A stretch of DNA of 15,579 nucleotides from Gemmatimonadota bacterium (GCA_003220985.1 QHTY01000064.1:1-15579), one strand, 5' to 3'. Counted from the first letter of the stretch, positions 1-7,244 are shown. Made by a program: numbers and translations. Notes: a model not told the origin generated them from the sequence alone.

Positions 1-55
1 TCAGGTCGTTGATGTTCGACCGGATCAGCGTGGACAGACGATCAATGATCCCCAT
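1..55 (-). CDS. pspA: PspA/IM30 family protein, N-terminal 18 codons only
   Basis: Reading leftwards from the ATG at 55-53, the sequence encodes MGIIDRLSTLIRSNINDL before the window ends. This closely matches the start of the PspA/Vipp1 (IM30) family, which typically begins M-G-(I/L)-F-x-R-(L/F)-x-x-(I/V)-(V/I)-x-(A/S)-N-(I/L)-N-x-L. It corresponds to the amphipathic helix that binds membrane lipid. The family forms ESCRT-III-like oligomers that protect the inner membrane under stress. The ATG follows directly on the TAG stop (58-56) of the preceding small membrane protein, so the two are probably translated together. Only the first helix is visible; the long coiled-coil body lies outside. 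The assignment rests on 18 residues plus a fitting Psp-like context. Confidence 0.85.
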   Translation of the reverse strand, partial: MGIIDRLSTLIRSNINDL

Positions 56-424
56 CTAGGCTCCTGGCAATGAGCGCTCGCGCTTTTGCGCAAGCAGCCG
101 CTCCGCAAAATCCAGCCGCTCGGCCATCTCGGCAATTTGTCCCTGCATCTCCACGACGCGCTGCTCCAATTCCACGACGTGTCCCGACTCGAGTCCTTCG
201 GCCGGCGTGTCGCTGTATTCATGACCGAAGCCTTTCCAGCGCTGGCGACGATGAATTCCCGTGCGAATGCGCTCGGCAATGGCGGCGGCCAGATCCGACT
301 TGAAGAAGGCATACAGTACCACACCCGCGACGACGAGTCCCCCGATCAGGCCGATCAGCGGAATGAGCTGATTCGGATCGAACGGAATGCCCGGTGGGGG
401 CGGTAATGGCGTCTGCAGAATCAC
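56..424 (-). CDS. Small membrane/coiled-coil protein, fourth paralogue of the pspA-linked array
   Basis: A 122-residue protein and the longest of four tandem relatives. A proline-rich start (PLPPPPGIP) precedes one transmembrane helix at about residues 20-41. The juxtamembrane motif AAAIAERIRTG follows, then a basic stretch (RRQRW), a coiled coil at about 80-110, and the shared C-terminal motif MAERLDFAERLLAQ. The GTG start at 424-422 is chosen because TAGGAGAG lies 5-6 nt upstream. It follows its upstream sibling by 46 bp, the only real gap inside the array, and its TAG abuts the pspA ATG. One helix plus a short coiled coil ending in a conserved helix recalls PspB. I see no direct PspB signature, so a role as a PspA-binding membrane partner is inference. 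The most basic of the four, it may contact lipid head groups. Confidence 0.8.
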   Translation of the reverse strand: MILQTPLPPPPGIPFDPNQLIPLIGLIGGLVVAGVVLYAFFKSDLAAAIAERIRTGIHRRQRWKGFGHEYSDTPAEGLESGHVVELEQRVVEMQGQIAEMAERLDFAERLLAQKRERSLPGA

Positions 425-470
425 GTGCTCTCCTACGCCGCTCGTCCGCGGCCCGTTTCAGCGGGCAACA

Positions 471-755
471 TCAGGCTCTCGGCTTCTCGAGCTGCCCCAT
501 AGCCTTCTGCTGGCCGAGCAGCCGTTCGGTAAAATCTACTCGCTCCGCCAGTTCCGCCACCTCTCGGCGTAATTGCTCCACGCTTTCGACCAACTCCGCG
601 TGGTCTTCGGCGGTTCCGCCGCCGTCGCGAGGCACGGGGCCGTGCTTGAGGCGCTCGGCGAACGCTCTCCCCACCGGCGAGAGCGAAATCATCCAGGCGA
701 AAAAGCCGCCCACGGCAATGATCGGGATAAAGACCGCGATAATGTCTTCCATCAC
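471..755 (-). CDS. Small membrane/coiled-coil protein, third paralogue of the array
   Basis: A 94-residue protein if it starts at GTG 755-753, or 93 residues from the adjacent ATG at 752-750. Both starts overlap the TGA (754-752) of the upstream gene, giving GTGATGA, so translation is probably coupled. A transmembrane helix covers about residues 5-24 (IIAVFIPIIAVGGFFAWMI). The juxtamembrane motif GRAFAERLKHG comes next, then a Gly/Asp-rich hinge, a coiled coil at about 52-80, and the motif LAERVDFTERLLGQQ. The tail QKAMGQLEKPRA has no counterpart in the siblings. Its function is not recognised. The four-gene array and neighbouring pspA suggest an envelope-stress role similar to PspB. Confidence 0.8.
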   Translation of the reverse strand: MMEDIIAVFIPIIAVGGFFAWMISLSPVGRAFAERLKHGPVPRDGGGTAEDHAELVESVEQLRREVAELAERVDFTERLLGQQKAMGQLEKPRA

Positions 756-991
756 CCATCCCTTGGCCGGGCAAGGAGGCGTTCGGCGAAGTCCATCCGT
801 TCCGCCAGCTCCGCGACCTCCTCGCGCACGTGCTGCAGCTCGCTCAGGATCTCTTCACGCTCCGACGGCTCCAGACCGGGCCGCCGATGCTCGCCGGCGA
901 TGCGCTTCGCGACCGCCGCGGCGACCGGACGGAGCACCCAGAATGTCCCGCCGAAAAACATGAAGGCGGCAACGGCTTCAGGCCCGCTCAT
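752..991 (-). CDS. Small membrane/coiled-coil protein, second paralogue of the array
   Basis: A 79-residue protein, the shortest of the four. It has an N-terminal hydrophobic helix (about residues 5-26, AVAAFMFFGGTFWVLRPVAA) followed by AVAKRIAG. A charged linker leads into a coiled coil (REEILSELQHVREEVAEL) and the terminal motif LAERMDFAERLLARP. The ATG at 991-989 overlaps the upstream TGA (990-988) as ATGA, so translation is probably coupled to the first paralogue. It is close to the length of classical PspB proteins (about 75 residues), with the same order of one helix then a short coiled coil ending in a conserved helix. That resemblance is architectural only. Loss of the Pro/basic regions seen in the fourth copy suggests the paralogues have specialised. 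Confidence 0.8.
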   Translation of the reverse strand: MSGPEAVAAFMFFGGTFWVLRPVAAAVAKRIAGEHRRPGLEPSEREEILSELQHVREEVAELAERMDFAERLLARPRDG

Positions 992-1236
992 ACCTGCGAC
1001 TTCTTGGCCAAGAGCCGCTCCGTGAACTCGACGCGCTCGCCGAGGTCACCGATCTCACGCCGCGCTTGCTGGATCTCAGCGAGCAAGTCTTCCCGCAGCA
1101 TCTGAAGCTCTTCCCTGACGCCTGCATCTGCGCGCCCACGGATCCGCTCTGCCAGAGCGCGGACCACCGGATACAGGAGTACGAAACCGCCGACGATTGT
1201 GATGGCGGAGAGAAAGGCCACGCCCTCGGGGGGCAT
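988..1236 (-). CDS. Small membrane/coiled-coil protein, first paralogue of the array
   Basis: An 82-residue protein. The transmembrane helix is at about residues 6-27 (VAFLSAITIVGGFVLLYPVV). It is followed by RALAERIRG and a coiled coil at about 38-70 containing LQMLREDLLAEIQQARREI. The shared terminal motif LGERVEFTERLLAKK closes it; this copy has Glu where the other three have Asp. The ATG at 1236-1234 has AGGAG seven bases upstream and also overlaps the stop of a 21-codon upstream frame (TGATG). Its TGA overlaps the next gene's ATG. Function is not recognised; the array context suggests a membrane partner of PspA. Confidence 0.8.
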   Translation of the reverse strand: MPPEGVAFLSAITIVGGFVLLYPVVRALAERIRGRADAGVREELQMLREDLLAEIQQARREIGDLGERVEFTERLLAKKSQV

Positions 1237-1301
1237 CAGCGCGCTCCTGGCGGCGCGAGGAGTATCACCGCAACGAGGCCAATGAGATCATCCGGATTCA
1301 C
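1236..1301 (-). CDS. Putative 21-residue membrane micropeptide heading the psp-like array
   Basis: A GTG at 1301-1299 is preceded by TCAGGAGGACGCGCT, an almost perfect Shine-Dalgarno (AGGAGGA) at good spacing. It opens a 21-codon frame reading MNPDDLIGLVAVILLAPPG then A-R, ending in TGA at 1238-1236. That stop overlaps the ATG of the first array protein as TGATG. The peptide is one hydrophobic segment (LIGLVAVILLA) after an acidic start. It resembles the helix region of the fourth paralogue (FDPNQLIPLIGLIGGL), so it may be a true short membrane peptide, a translational leader, or a paralogue truncated after its helix. It lies 33 bp after the uvrA stop. The strong ribosome site supports translation; no function can be read from 21 residues. 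Confidence 0.5.
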   Translation of the reverse strand: MNPDDLIGLVAVILLAPPGAR

Positions 1302-1334
1302 AGCGCGTCCTCCTGACTGCGTCCAACCTATTGC

Positions 1335-4184
1335 TTAGTCACCCGCCTGCAACACCTTCCGCAGGAATTCCCCCGTGTGAGAGCCCTTGGACTGCGCGAT
1401 CTTCTCCGGCGGGCCTTCCGCCACCACGCGTCCACCCAGCTCGCCGCCTTCAGGCCCCAGATCGATGACCCAATCGGCCGTCTTGACCACGTCGAGATTG
1501 TGCTCGATGACGACGACCGTGTTTCCTTTGTCCACCAGCCGGTGGAGCACCTCCAGCAGCAACCGGACATCCTCGAAGTGCAATCCGGTCGTCGGCTCAT
1601 CCAGGATATACAGCGTACGACCTGTGTCCCGTTTGGCGAGCTCAGTCGCAAGCTTCACGCGCTGGGCTTCGCCGCCCGAAAGGGTCGTCGCCGACTGTCC
1701 AAGGTGGATGTATCCGAGACCTACGTCATTGAGCAACTCGAGTTTCGTCCTGATACGAGGCTGGTGCTCGAAGAAATCGAGCGCGTCCGCCACGGTCAGA
1801 TCGAGCACGTCGGCGATCGACTTTCCTTTATACCGGACCTCCAACGTTTCCCGATTGTAACGCCGGCCCTTACAGACTTCGCACGGAACGTAGACGTCGG
1901 GGAGGAAATGCATCTCGACCTTGACGAGCCCGTCGCCCTGGCACGCTTCGCAGCGGCCACCTTTGACGTTGAAGGAGAACCGCCCGGGCCCATACCCGCG
2001 CAGCTTGGACTCGGGGAGATAGGTGAAGAGCTCCCGGATCGGGGTGAAGAGGCCCGTATACGTGGCCGGATTCGAGCGCGGCGTGCGACCGATCGGACTC
2101 TGATCGATGTCGATGACTTTGTCGACGTGATCGAGACCCTCCAACCGCTCGTGAGCGCCGGGAACGACCTTCGCGCGGTAGAAATGCCGCGCGAGCGACT
2201 GGTACAGGATGTCCGAGACGAGCGTCGATTTCCCTGATCCCGACACTCCCGTCACGGCGATGAAGAGACCGAGCGGGAATTCGACAGTGAGATCTTTGAG
2301 ATTGTGATGCTTCGCGCCCAGCACGCGCAGGGCGCGGTCAGCACTCGCGACGCGCCGGCGGGGTGGAACGGGAATACGAAGCTCGCCGCGGAGATAGCGC
2401 GCCGTGAGCGAATCAGGATGCCGCAGCACGTCATTGAGAGGACCGGCCGCCACGACCTCGCCGCCGTGCCGGCCGGCGCGCGGCCCGAGATCCACGACAT
2501 AATCGGCCGAGCGGATCGTTTCCTCGTCGTGCTCGACGACCAGCACCGTGTTGCCGAGATCGCGCAGCTCTCGCAGCGTGGCCAACAGGCGGGCGTTGTC
2601 GCGTTGATGCAGGCCAATCGACGGCTCGTCCAGGATGTAGAGGACACCCACCAGGCGACTGCCGATCTGCGTCGCCAGCCGGATGCGCTGGGCTTCGCCA
2701 CCCGACAGCGTGGCGGCGGAGCGATCGAGCGTCAGGTAGTCGAGGCCGACATCGACGAGGAAGCGCAGCCGATCGGTGACTTCCTTGAGAATGGGCCGAG
2801 AGACTTCCGGATCGAGCCCTGGCCTCCCGTTGCCGCGCACCGGCACCTGCGAGAAGAAGGCGAGCGATTCACGCACCGGGAGCGCAACCACGTCGCCGAT
2901 GCTTTTCCCCGCCACCAGGACCGACAGGCTCTCGGGCTTGAGCCGCCGGCCGCCGCACGCCGGGCACGGTTGCTCGACCATGTACTGCTCGAGCTGCTCG
3001 CGAACGGCGTCGGATGCGGTTTCACGGTAGCGCTTTTCTACGTGATCGAGGACGCCCTTCCAGCCCGACTCATACGAGCCGTGCCAGCGCTCGCTGTCAT
3101 ACTGGTAGGTGATCGTTTTCCCGGGAGCGCCTTGGAGCAGGATCTTCTGCACCGCGGGCGACAGGTCGCGCCACGGCGCATTCAGGTCGAACTTGTAAGC
3201 CCGCGCGAGTGCCGGCAGCACCACTTTCCGCAAATAGCCACTCGGCTCGCCCCACGGCAGCACGACGCCTTCGAGAATGGACAGACTCTGGTCGCCCAAG
3301 ACCAGGTCGGCATTGACCTCGCGGCGGGTGCCGAGCCCCGAGCACCCGGGGCACGCGCCATACGGCGAGTTGAAGGAGAACTGCCGCGGCTCGAGCTCCG
3401 GCAGCGAGAGCCCGCACTTCGGGCAGGCGTAGCGCTCCGAGAACAGGCGGGACCGGGGGCTGCCGCTCTGGCGGACAACTTCTACCACGCCATCCGCGGT
3501 CTTCAATGCCGTTTCAATCGAGTCGGCAAGTCTTCCTCGATCAGTCGCGCGCACCACCAGCCGGTCCACGACGATGGCGATCTCGTGATTCTGGCGGCGA
3601 TTGAGCTTCGGCACGTCGGCGAGATCATACGTCCCGCCGTCGACCCGTACGCGCACGAAGCCCTGCTTGCGCATAGCCTCGAACTCGTCGCGGAACTCGC
3701 CCTTGCGACCACGCACCAGCGGCGCGAGCACTTCGATCTTGGTGCCTTCCGGCCACTCGAGCACGAGGTCGGTGATCTGCGACGCGGACTGCCGCTCGAC
3801 CGGCGTTCCATCGTTCGGACAATGCGGCGTACCGGTGCGGGCCCAGAGCAGCCGGAGATAGTCGTAGACCTCTGTGATCGTGCCGACCGTCGATCGGGGA
3901 TTGGCGCCGGCAGTCTTCTGCTCGATGGAGATCGCGGGAGACAGCCCTTCGATCGCATCGACGTCGGGCTTGTCCATGAGCCCGAGGAACTGGCGCGCGT
4001 AGGCGGAGAGCGATTCGACGTAGCGGCGCTGGCCCTCCGCGTAGATCGTGTCGAACGCCAGTGACGATTTGCCCGAGCCGGAGAGTCCCGTAATCACGAC
4101 CAACGCATTGCGGGGGAGCTCCACGTCGATGTTCTTGAGATTGTGCTCGCGGGCACCGCGGACGATCAGCGCATCGCCAGGCAT
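1335..4184 (-). CDS. uvrA: Excinuclease ABC subunit A (UvrA)
   Basis: A 949-residue UvrA, the usual length. This ABC-type ATPase dimer finds helix-distorting DNA lesions and loads UvrB in nucleotide excision repair in the cytoplasm. The first ATPase half has Walker A GLSGSGKSS at about residue 33. The insertion zinc site is CPKC...CPGC, around SFNSPYGACPGC. The first signature is LSGGEAQRIRLA with ILDEPSIGLHQRDN. The second half has TGVSGSGKST, the C-terminal zinc finger CEAC...CEVC around VKVEMHFLPDVYVP, signature TTLSGGEAQRVKLA, and ILDEPTTGLHFED. The frame is open upstream to a TTG at 4232-4230, but the ATG at 4184-4182 (MPGDALIVRGAREHNLKNID) fits family starts and is preferred; no clear Shine-Dalgarno is seen. 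It heads the leftward block, and the psp-like genes follow after 33 bp with no terminator. Confidence 0.97.
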   Translation of the reverse strand: MPGDALIVRGAREHNLKNIDVELPRNALVVITGLSGSGKSSLAFDTIYAEGQRRYVESLSAYARQFLGLMDKPDVDAIEGLSPAISIEQKTAGANPRSTVGTITEVYDYLRLLWARTGTPHCPNDGTPVERQSASQITDLVLEWPEGTKIEVLAPLVRGRKGEFRDEFEAMRKQGFVRVRVDGGTYDLADVPKLNRRQNHEIAIVVDRLVVRATDRGRLADSIETALKTADGVVEVVRQSGSPRSRLFSERYACPKCGLSLPELEPRQFSFNSPYGACPGCSGLGTRREVNADLVLGDQSLSILEGVVLPWGEPSGYLRKVVLPALARAYKFDLNAPWRDLSPAVQKILLQGAPGKTITYQYDSERWHGSYESGWKGVLDHVEKRYRETASDAVREQLEQYMVEQPCPACGGRRLKPESLSVLVAGKSIGDVVALPVRESLAFFSQVPVRGNGRPGLDPEVSRPILKEVTDRLRFLVDVGLDYLTLDRSAATLSGGEAQRIRLATQIGSRLVGVLYILDEPSIGLHQRDNARLLATLRELRDLGNTVLVVEHDEETIRSADYVVDLGPRAGRHGGEVVAAGPLNDVLRHPDSLTARYLRGELRIPVPPRRRVASADRALRVLGAKHHNLKDLTVEFPLGLFIAVTGVSGSGKSTLVSDILYQSLARHFYRAKVVPGAHERLEGLDHVDKVIDIDQSPIGRTPRSNPATYTGLFTPIRELFTYLPESKLRGYGPGRFSFNVKGGRCEACQGDGLVKVEMHFLPDVYVPCEVCKGRRYNRETLEVRYKGKSIADVLDLTVADALDFFEHQPRIRTKLELLNDVGLGYIHLGQSATTLSGGEAQRVKLATELAKRDTGRTLYILDEPTTGLHFEDVRLLLEVLHRLVDKGNTVVVIEHNLDVVKTADWVIDLGPEGGELGGRVVAEGPPEKIAQSKGSHTGEFLRKVLQAGD

Positions 4185-4321
4185 AGACTTTGAGGCTACC
4201 CTGATTACGGCGTTCAGGTCAACGGGCGGCAAATCGCGGCATAGGGCGGCAACGGCGCGACCGTTGCGGACTGTTGCCGCCTATTGCCGCCCTTGTGTCG
4301 ATTTCCTACGTTAGCACCCCC
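4185..4321. promoter_or_regulatory. Divergent intergenic region expected to hold the uvrA and TPR-operon promoters
   Basis: This 137-bp region separates the uvrA ATG from the TPR-gene ATG, so two outward promoters are expected. For the rightward operon a weak candidate is TTGCCG (4284-4289), 17 bp, then TACGTT (4307-4312), with the -35 inside the right arm of the decamer array. For uvrA, TTGACC (minus strand, 4222-4217) could be a -35, but no convincing -10 follows. No LexA-like CTG-N10-CAG box was found by eye. The array may therefore overlap both promoters, which would suit a repressor. Confidence 0.35.
4226..4290. repeat. Symmetric array of decamers (three direct, three inverted) in the uvrA/TPR divergent region
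   Basis: On the plus strand three decamers run head to tail: GCGGCAAATC (4226-4235), GCGGCATAGG (4236-4245) and GCGGCAACGG (4246-4255). After the 5-bp centre CGCGA (4256-4260), three more occur in inverted orientation. Read on the minus strand these are GCGGCAATAG (4290-4281), GCGGCAACAG (4280-4271) and TCCGCAACGG (4270-4261). The element is therefore symmetric about base 4258 and could fold into a long hairpin, including AACGG/CCGTT and ATAGGGCGGCAAC/GTTGCCGCCTAT. Ten-base spacing is about one DNA turn, so a protein could bind every unit on one face. It sits 42 bp upstream of the uvrA ATG and 32 bp upstream of the TPR ATG. A two-way operator or a mobile palindromic repeat are both possible. 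Confidence 0.85.
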
Positions 4322-5248
4322 ATGATGAACAATCCCAAGGACCGGAATCCCAAGCGGGAGCGCCGCTGGCAGACCTCGCAGGAGCGGGCGCGCGTGGCAG
4401 CCGAGCTCATCGAGGAAGCCGAGTCGCTCACCCAGACCGGCGCCATCGCCACCCCGAACGATGTGGCACGGGACGAGCAGCCGCCGCCGCTCCGCGTCCA
4501 GGGAGTAGCGACTCCTGCGCATACGTACATCACTTCGCAACTGGACGAGGGTCAACCTCCAGAACCGCCACGACCCCCAGCAGCTCCACCGGCACCTCCG
4601 GCGCTGACGGAGCCGCCCAGCCCCCCCCCAGCCGCCGACGATCCTCTCTACGTCACGGCCAGGGAAGCCACGGACCGGGGCGAAATTGACCGCGCGGCGG
4701 CGGCGTACCGCGAGCTTCTGGCGCGCGATCCCAAGCATGTGAAGGCACGCAACAACCTGGCGCTCATTCTCGACGCCCGCGGCGATCGCGAAGGCGCGCT
4801 GACGGAGCTCGATCGCGCGCTCGAAATGGACCCCGACAACGCTGCGCTGCTCTTGAACCGCGCCGCGGTGCTGGGGGCGACGGTGCGCTACGCGGCCGCG
4901 CAGCGCGACTTGCAGCGTGTGCTGCGCGCCGATCCCAACAACGGCGAGGCGTTATTCAATCTCGGCATCGTGCTCACCCGGCGCGGCATGTGGCCCGAGG
5001 GCATCGACCAGCTCAGACGCGCCGTGGAAATCGAGCCGGGACGGGCTGCCGCCTGGTACTATCTCGGCGAAGCGCTCAACCACATGGACGACCTCACCGG
5101 CGCGCTGGGGGCGTACGAGCGGGCCGTCGAGCTGCAACCCGCCAATCCGAAGGCGCTCTACGGCATCGGCAAGGTGCTGGACCGGTTGAACCGGCCTGAC
5201 GAAGCGACGGCGATGTACCGCCGCTCCCGGGAAATGACCGGTAGGTGA
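4322..5248 (+). CDS. TPR-repeat protein with proline-rich linker
   Basis: A 308-residue protein, first gene of the rightward operon. Residues 1-75 are charged and polar and begin with a very basic stretch (NPKDRNPKRERRWQ). Residues 79-105 are a proline-rich linker. The remainder is about six tetratricopeptide repeats with the usual W/Y-A-L-x-x-A-P pattern, for example AAAAYRELLARDPKHVKARN, ALTELDRALEMDPDNAALLL and ALGAYERAVELQPANPKALY. There is no signal peptide or transmembrane helix, so a cytoplasmic scaffold is expected. The start is the ATG at 4322 (or 4325); the frame is open upstream, but that would run through the repeat array. The TGA overlaps the next GTG as GTGA. Its partner is unknown; co-translation with the macrodomain, transglutaminase and ABC genes suggests it works with one of them. 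Confidence 0.85.
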   Translation: MMNNPKDRNPKRERRWQTSQERARVAAELIEEAESLTQTGAIATPNDVARDEQPPPLRVQGVATPAHTYITSQLDEGQPPEPPRPPAAPPAPPALTEPPSPPPAADDPLYVTAREATDRGEIDRAAAAYRELLARDPKHVKARNNLALILDARGDREGALTELDRALEMDPDNAALLLNRAAVLGATVRYAAAQRDLQRVLRADPNNGEALFNLGIVLTRRGMWPEGIDQLRRAVEIEPGRAAAWYYLGEALNHMDDLTGALGAYERAVELQPANPKALYGIGKVLDRLNRPDEATAMYRRSREMTGR

Positions 5249-5751
5249 TTCGCGTAGTCGTGGACGATCTCGCGTCGTATGCCGCAGATGCCCTCGTCCG
5301 TCCCGCCACGACTCGTCTCGACCCCACGGCAGCTGCCCTGCGCCGCCTCGAAATCCTCGGCGGCGAGGAATTCCAGAACCGCATCCGCCTGAACCGCGAG
5401 CTCGCCGTCGGCGCCGCCGTGGTCACCGCGGCCGGCGGCGATCTCCCCGCGGAGTTCGTCATCCATGCCGTGATCCGCAGTGAGACCGAGCCGGTCACGC
5501 GTGGGAACGTGGCGCGCGCCTGGTTATCGACGCTGCATCAAGCACAGGAGTGGGAGTTCGGGCATCTCAGCGCCCCACCACTCGGGACCGGCGCCGGCAA
5601 CCTGACGCTCGAGGACTCCGCCGAGATCATGGCGACGGTGTTGCACGCACACCAAGGCGGCGCGCAATTCCCGGGGGACGTGTCGTTCGTCGTCGAGCGA
5701 CCGGAAGACCAGCAGGTGTTCGAGGCCGCAGTGCAGCGGGCGGTGTCGTGA
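5245..5751 (+). CDS. Divergent macrodomain-like protein
   Basis: A 168-residue protein about the size of one macrodomain, a fold that binds ADP-ribose and sometimes hydrolyses it from proteins or O-acetyl-ADP-ribose. Family features seen are the opening IRVVVDDLASYAADALVRPA, the central GAAVVTAAGGDLPAEFVIHA (compare the usual A-x-x-T-x-G-x-L-x-x-x-x-I-I-H-A-V), and the late loop APPLGTGAGNL, which normally wraps the distal ribose/phosphate. The first loop is atypical. Where active members carry N-A-A-N and a glycine-rich G-G-G-V stretch, this one has RPATTRL and a long helix (DPTAAALRRLEILGGEEF). It may bind a nucleotide without the usual hydrolase activity. GTG at 5245 overlaps the TPR stop, and its TGA overlaps the next GTG. 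The fold call is fairly sure; the ligand is not. Confidence 0.75.
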   Translation: MIRVVVDDLASYAADALVRPATTRLDPTAAALRRLEILGGEEFQNRIRLNRELAVGAAVVTAAGGDLPAEFVIHAVIRSETEPVTRGNVARAWLSTLHQAQEWEFGHLSAPPLGTGAGNLTLEDSAEIMATVLHAHQGGAQFPGDVSFVVERPEDQQVFEAAVQRAVS

Positions 5752-7244
5752 GCCGCCGCGGCTGGGTGATCGCCATCCTCACTGCCTGGGCACTGTCGCT
5801 CGGTTGGCTGGTAAAGCGGGAAGTCTTTCGCCCCACTGGAGCGCGCCTCGCGGAAGCCGCGCTGGCCGTGCCGCCGGGCGCGCTGTTCTACCGATTGGAC
5901 GTCGGCGGCCAGCAGATGGGCTACTCGTCGACAACCATCGACACGCTCCCCAGCGCGCTGCGGGTGGAGACCGTGTTCGTGCTCGACGTTCCCGCCCTCG
6001 GCAAACTGCATCGCACGACTGCACGCAGCACGACGATGCTCTCGCGCGCGCTCCGGCTGCAGAGCGTGATCGCCTCATTCGACGGCGATATCGGACGATT
6101 CGAGACGCACGGGCGCGTGCTCGGCGATACCGTGTTCTCGGTGGCCATCGTGTCCGGCCAAGACTCTCAGATGACGCGGATTCCATTGAAGGGACCGGTG
6201 ACGCTCCCGGCACTGCTGCCCCTGCGCCTGGCGTTCGGCGGAGAGCTGCAGTCGGGACGCTCGTACACCGCGCGCCTGTTTGATCCACTCCTCGTCACCG
6301 GACGCGATGTGACGGCACGCGTGTCCGCCGAAACGACGCTGGTGGTGTCCGACAGCGCCGATATCGATTCGACGACGATGACGTGGGTACCGGAGCACTT
6401 CGATACCGTACGGGCATTCCGCATCGATCAGGAGGCGAACGGGGTCACGACGCACAGCTGGATCGATGCACAAGGACGGATCGTGCTCACCGCCAGCGAG
6501 CCCGGATTCTCCATGGAACGGGCGGCGTTCGAGATCGTGTACGAAAACTTCAAGCACCGCGATACGGCGCGCGTCGCGCGCAGCAGCACCGCTCCGGGCG
6601 CGGATGCCATCGTGCCGCTGACCGCACTGGCGGCCGGCGTCCAGGCAAGCCCAACGCCTCGCCAGCGCCTGCGCTTGCTCCTCAACGAACGCGACACGGT
6701 GGAGATCGTCCAGGCGAGCGCGATCCAGGCGGGGGCGGCTGCCTATCGCCTTCCGTCGCAGGACACGGCGCTGGCCGGCTGGCTCGCGCCGGAGCCGCTG
6801 ATCCAGAGCCACGATCCGCGCATCGCGGCGCAGGGGCGCCTGATCATCGGGCGGGAGCGCAGCCCCGGTCGCGTTGCCGAGCTGCTCACGCACTGGGTGG
6901 CTCGGTCGCTGCAGCGCGCGACTTCCATCGAGCCGAGCGCGCCGAGTGCTGTGAAGGTCCTAGAGACGCGCCGTGGCGATTGCAACGAAGCCGCGACGCT
7001 CTTCGTTGCGCTCGCGCGTGGGGCGGGACTGCCGGCCCGAACCGTGGCGGGACTGATCTACCTGAACGGCCGCTTCTACTATCACGCCTGGGCCGAGGTG
7101 TTCCTGAGCGCTTGGACTGCCGTGGACCCCACGTTCGATCAGTTGCCGGCCGACGCGTCGCGGCTGCCTATCGTGACCGGAGGGCTCGCCCGCCAAGTCG
7201 AGCTCGTCCCGCTCATCGGCCGGCTGCAGCTCGAGGTGCTATGA
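5748..7244 (+). CDS. Membrane-anchored transglutaminase-like protein
   Basis: A 498-residue protein starting at GTG 5748, which overlaps the previous TGA (GTGA); a longer frame upstream lies inside the macrodomain gene and is ignored. Residues 6-22 (WVIAILTAWALSLGWLV) are a signal anchor that would place the rest outside the inner membrane. The middle (about 30-380) is beta-rich with no motif I can name. The C-terminal 120 residues are a transglutaminase-like core with its triad: Cys412 in RRGDCNEAATLF, His446 in FYYHAWAEVF and Asp460 in AVDPTFDQ. Bacterial members are mostly proteases, amidases or peptide N-glycanase-like enzymes, so a cell-envelope cysteine hydrolase is more likely than a cross-linker. 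Its TGA overlaps the ABC ATPase ATG, suggesting a role linked to the exported substrate. Confidence 0.88.
   Translation: MSRRGWVIAILTAWALSLGWLVKREVFRPTGARLAEAALAVPPGALFYRLDVGGQQMGYSSTTIDTLPSALRVETVFVLDVPALGKLHRTTARSTTMLSRALRLQSVIASFDGDIGRFETHGRVLGDTVFSVAIVSGQDSQMTRIPLKGPVTLPALLPLRLAFGGELQSGRSYTARLFDPLLVTGRDVTARVSAETTLVVSDSADIDSTTMTWVPEHFDTVRAFRIDQEANGVTTHSWIDAQGRIVLTASEPGFSMERAAFEIVYENFKHRDTARVARSSTAPGADAIVPLTALAAGVQASPTPRQRLRLLLNERDTVEIVQASAIQAGAAAYRLPSQDTALAGWLAPEPLIQSHDPRIAAQGRLIIGRERSPGRVAELLTHWVARSLQRATSIEPSAPSAVKVLETRRGDCNEAATLFVALARGAGLPARTVAGLIYLNGRFYYHAWAEVFLSAWTAVDPTFDQLPADASRLPIVTGGLARQVELVPLIGRLQLEVL

Noticed and set aside
451..466. GCCCG...CGGGC hairpin between the third and fourth array genes as a terminator
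   Set aside because: A 5-bp stem with no T-run; too weak to call a terminator, and pspA coupling argues against one.
2304..4064. 586-codon open frame on the plus strand opposite uvrA
   Set aside because: Antisense frame of a high-GC gene; its translation has no recognisable domain, while the minus strand is an unmistakable UvrA.
4185..4232. UvrA start at the TTG 4232-4230
   Set aside because: It would add 16 unmatched residues, has no Shine-Dalgarno and lies in the decamer array; ATG 4184 fits the family.
5804..6893. Several 150-270-codon frames on both strands overlapping the transglutaminase gene
   Set aside because: Arg/Ala-rich shadows without ribosome sites or motifs; the catalytic triad lies in the annotated frame.
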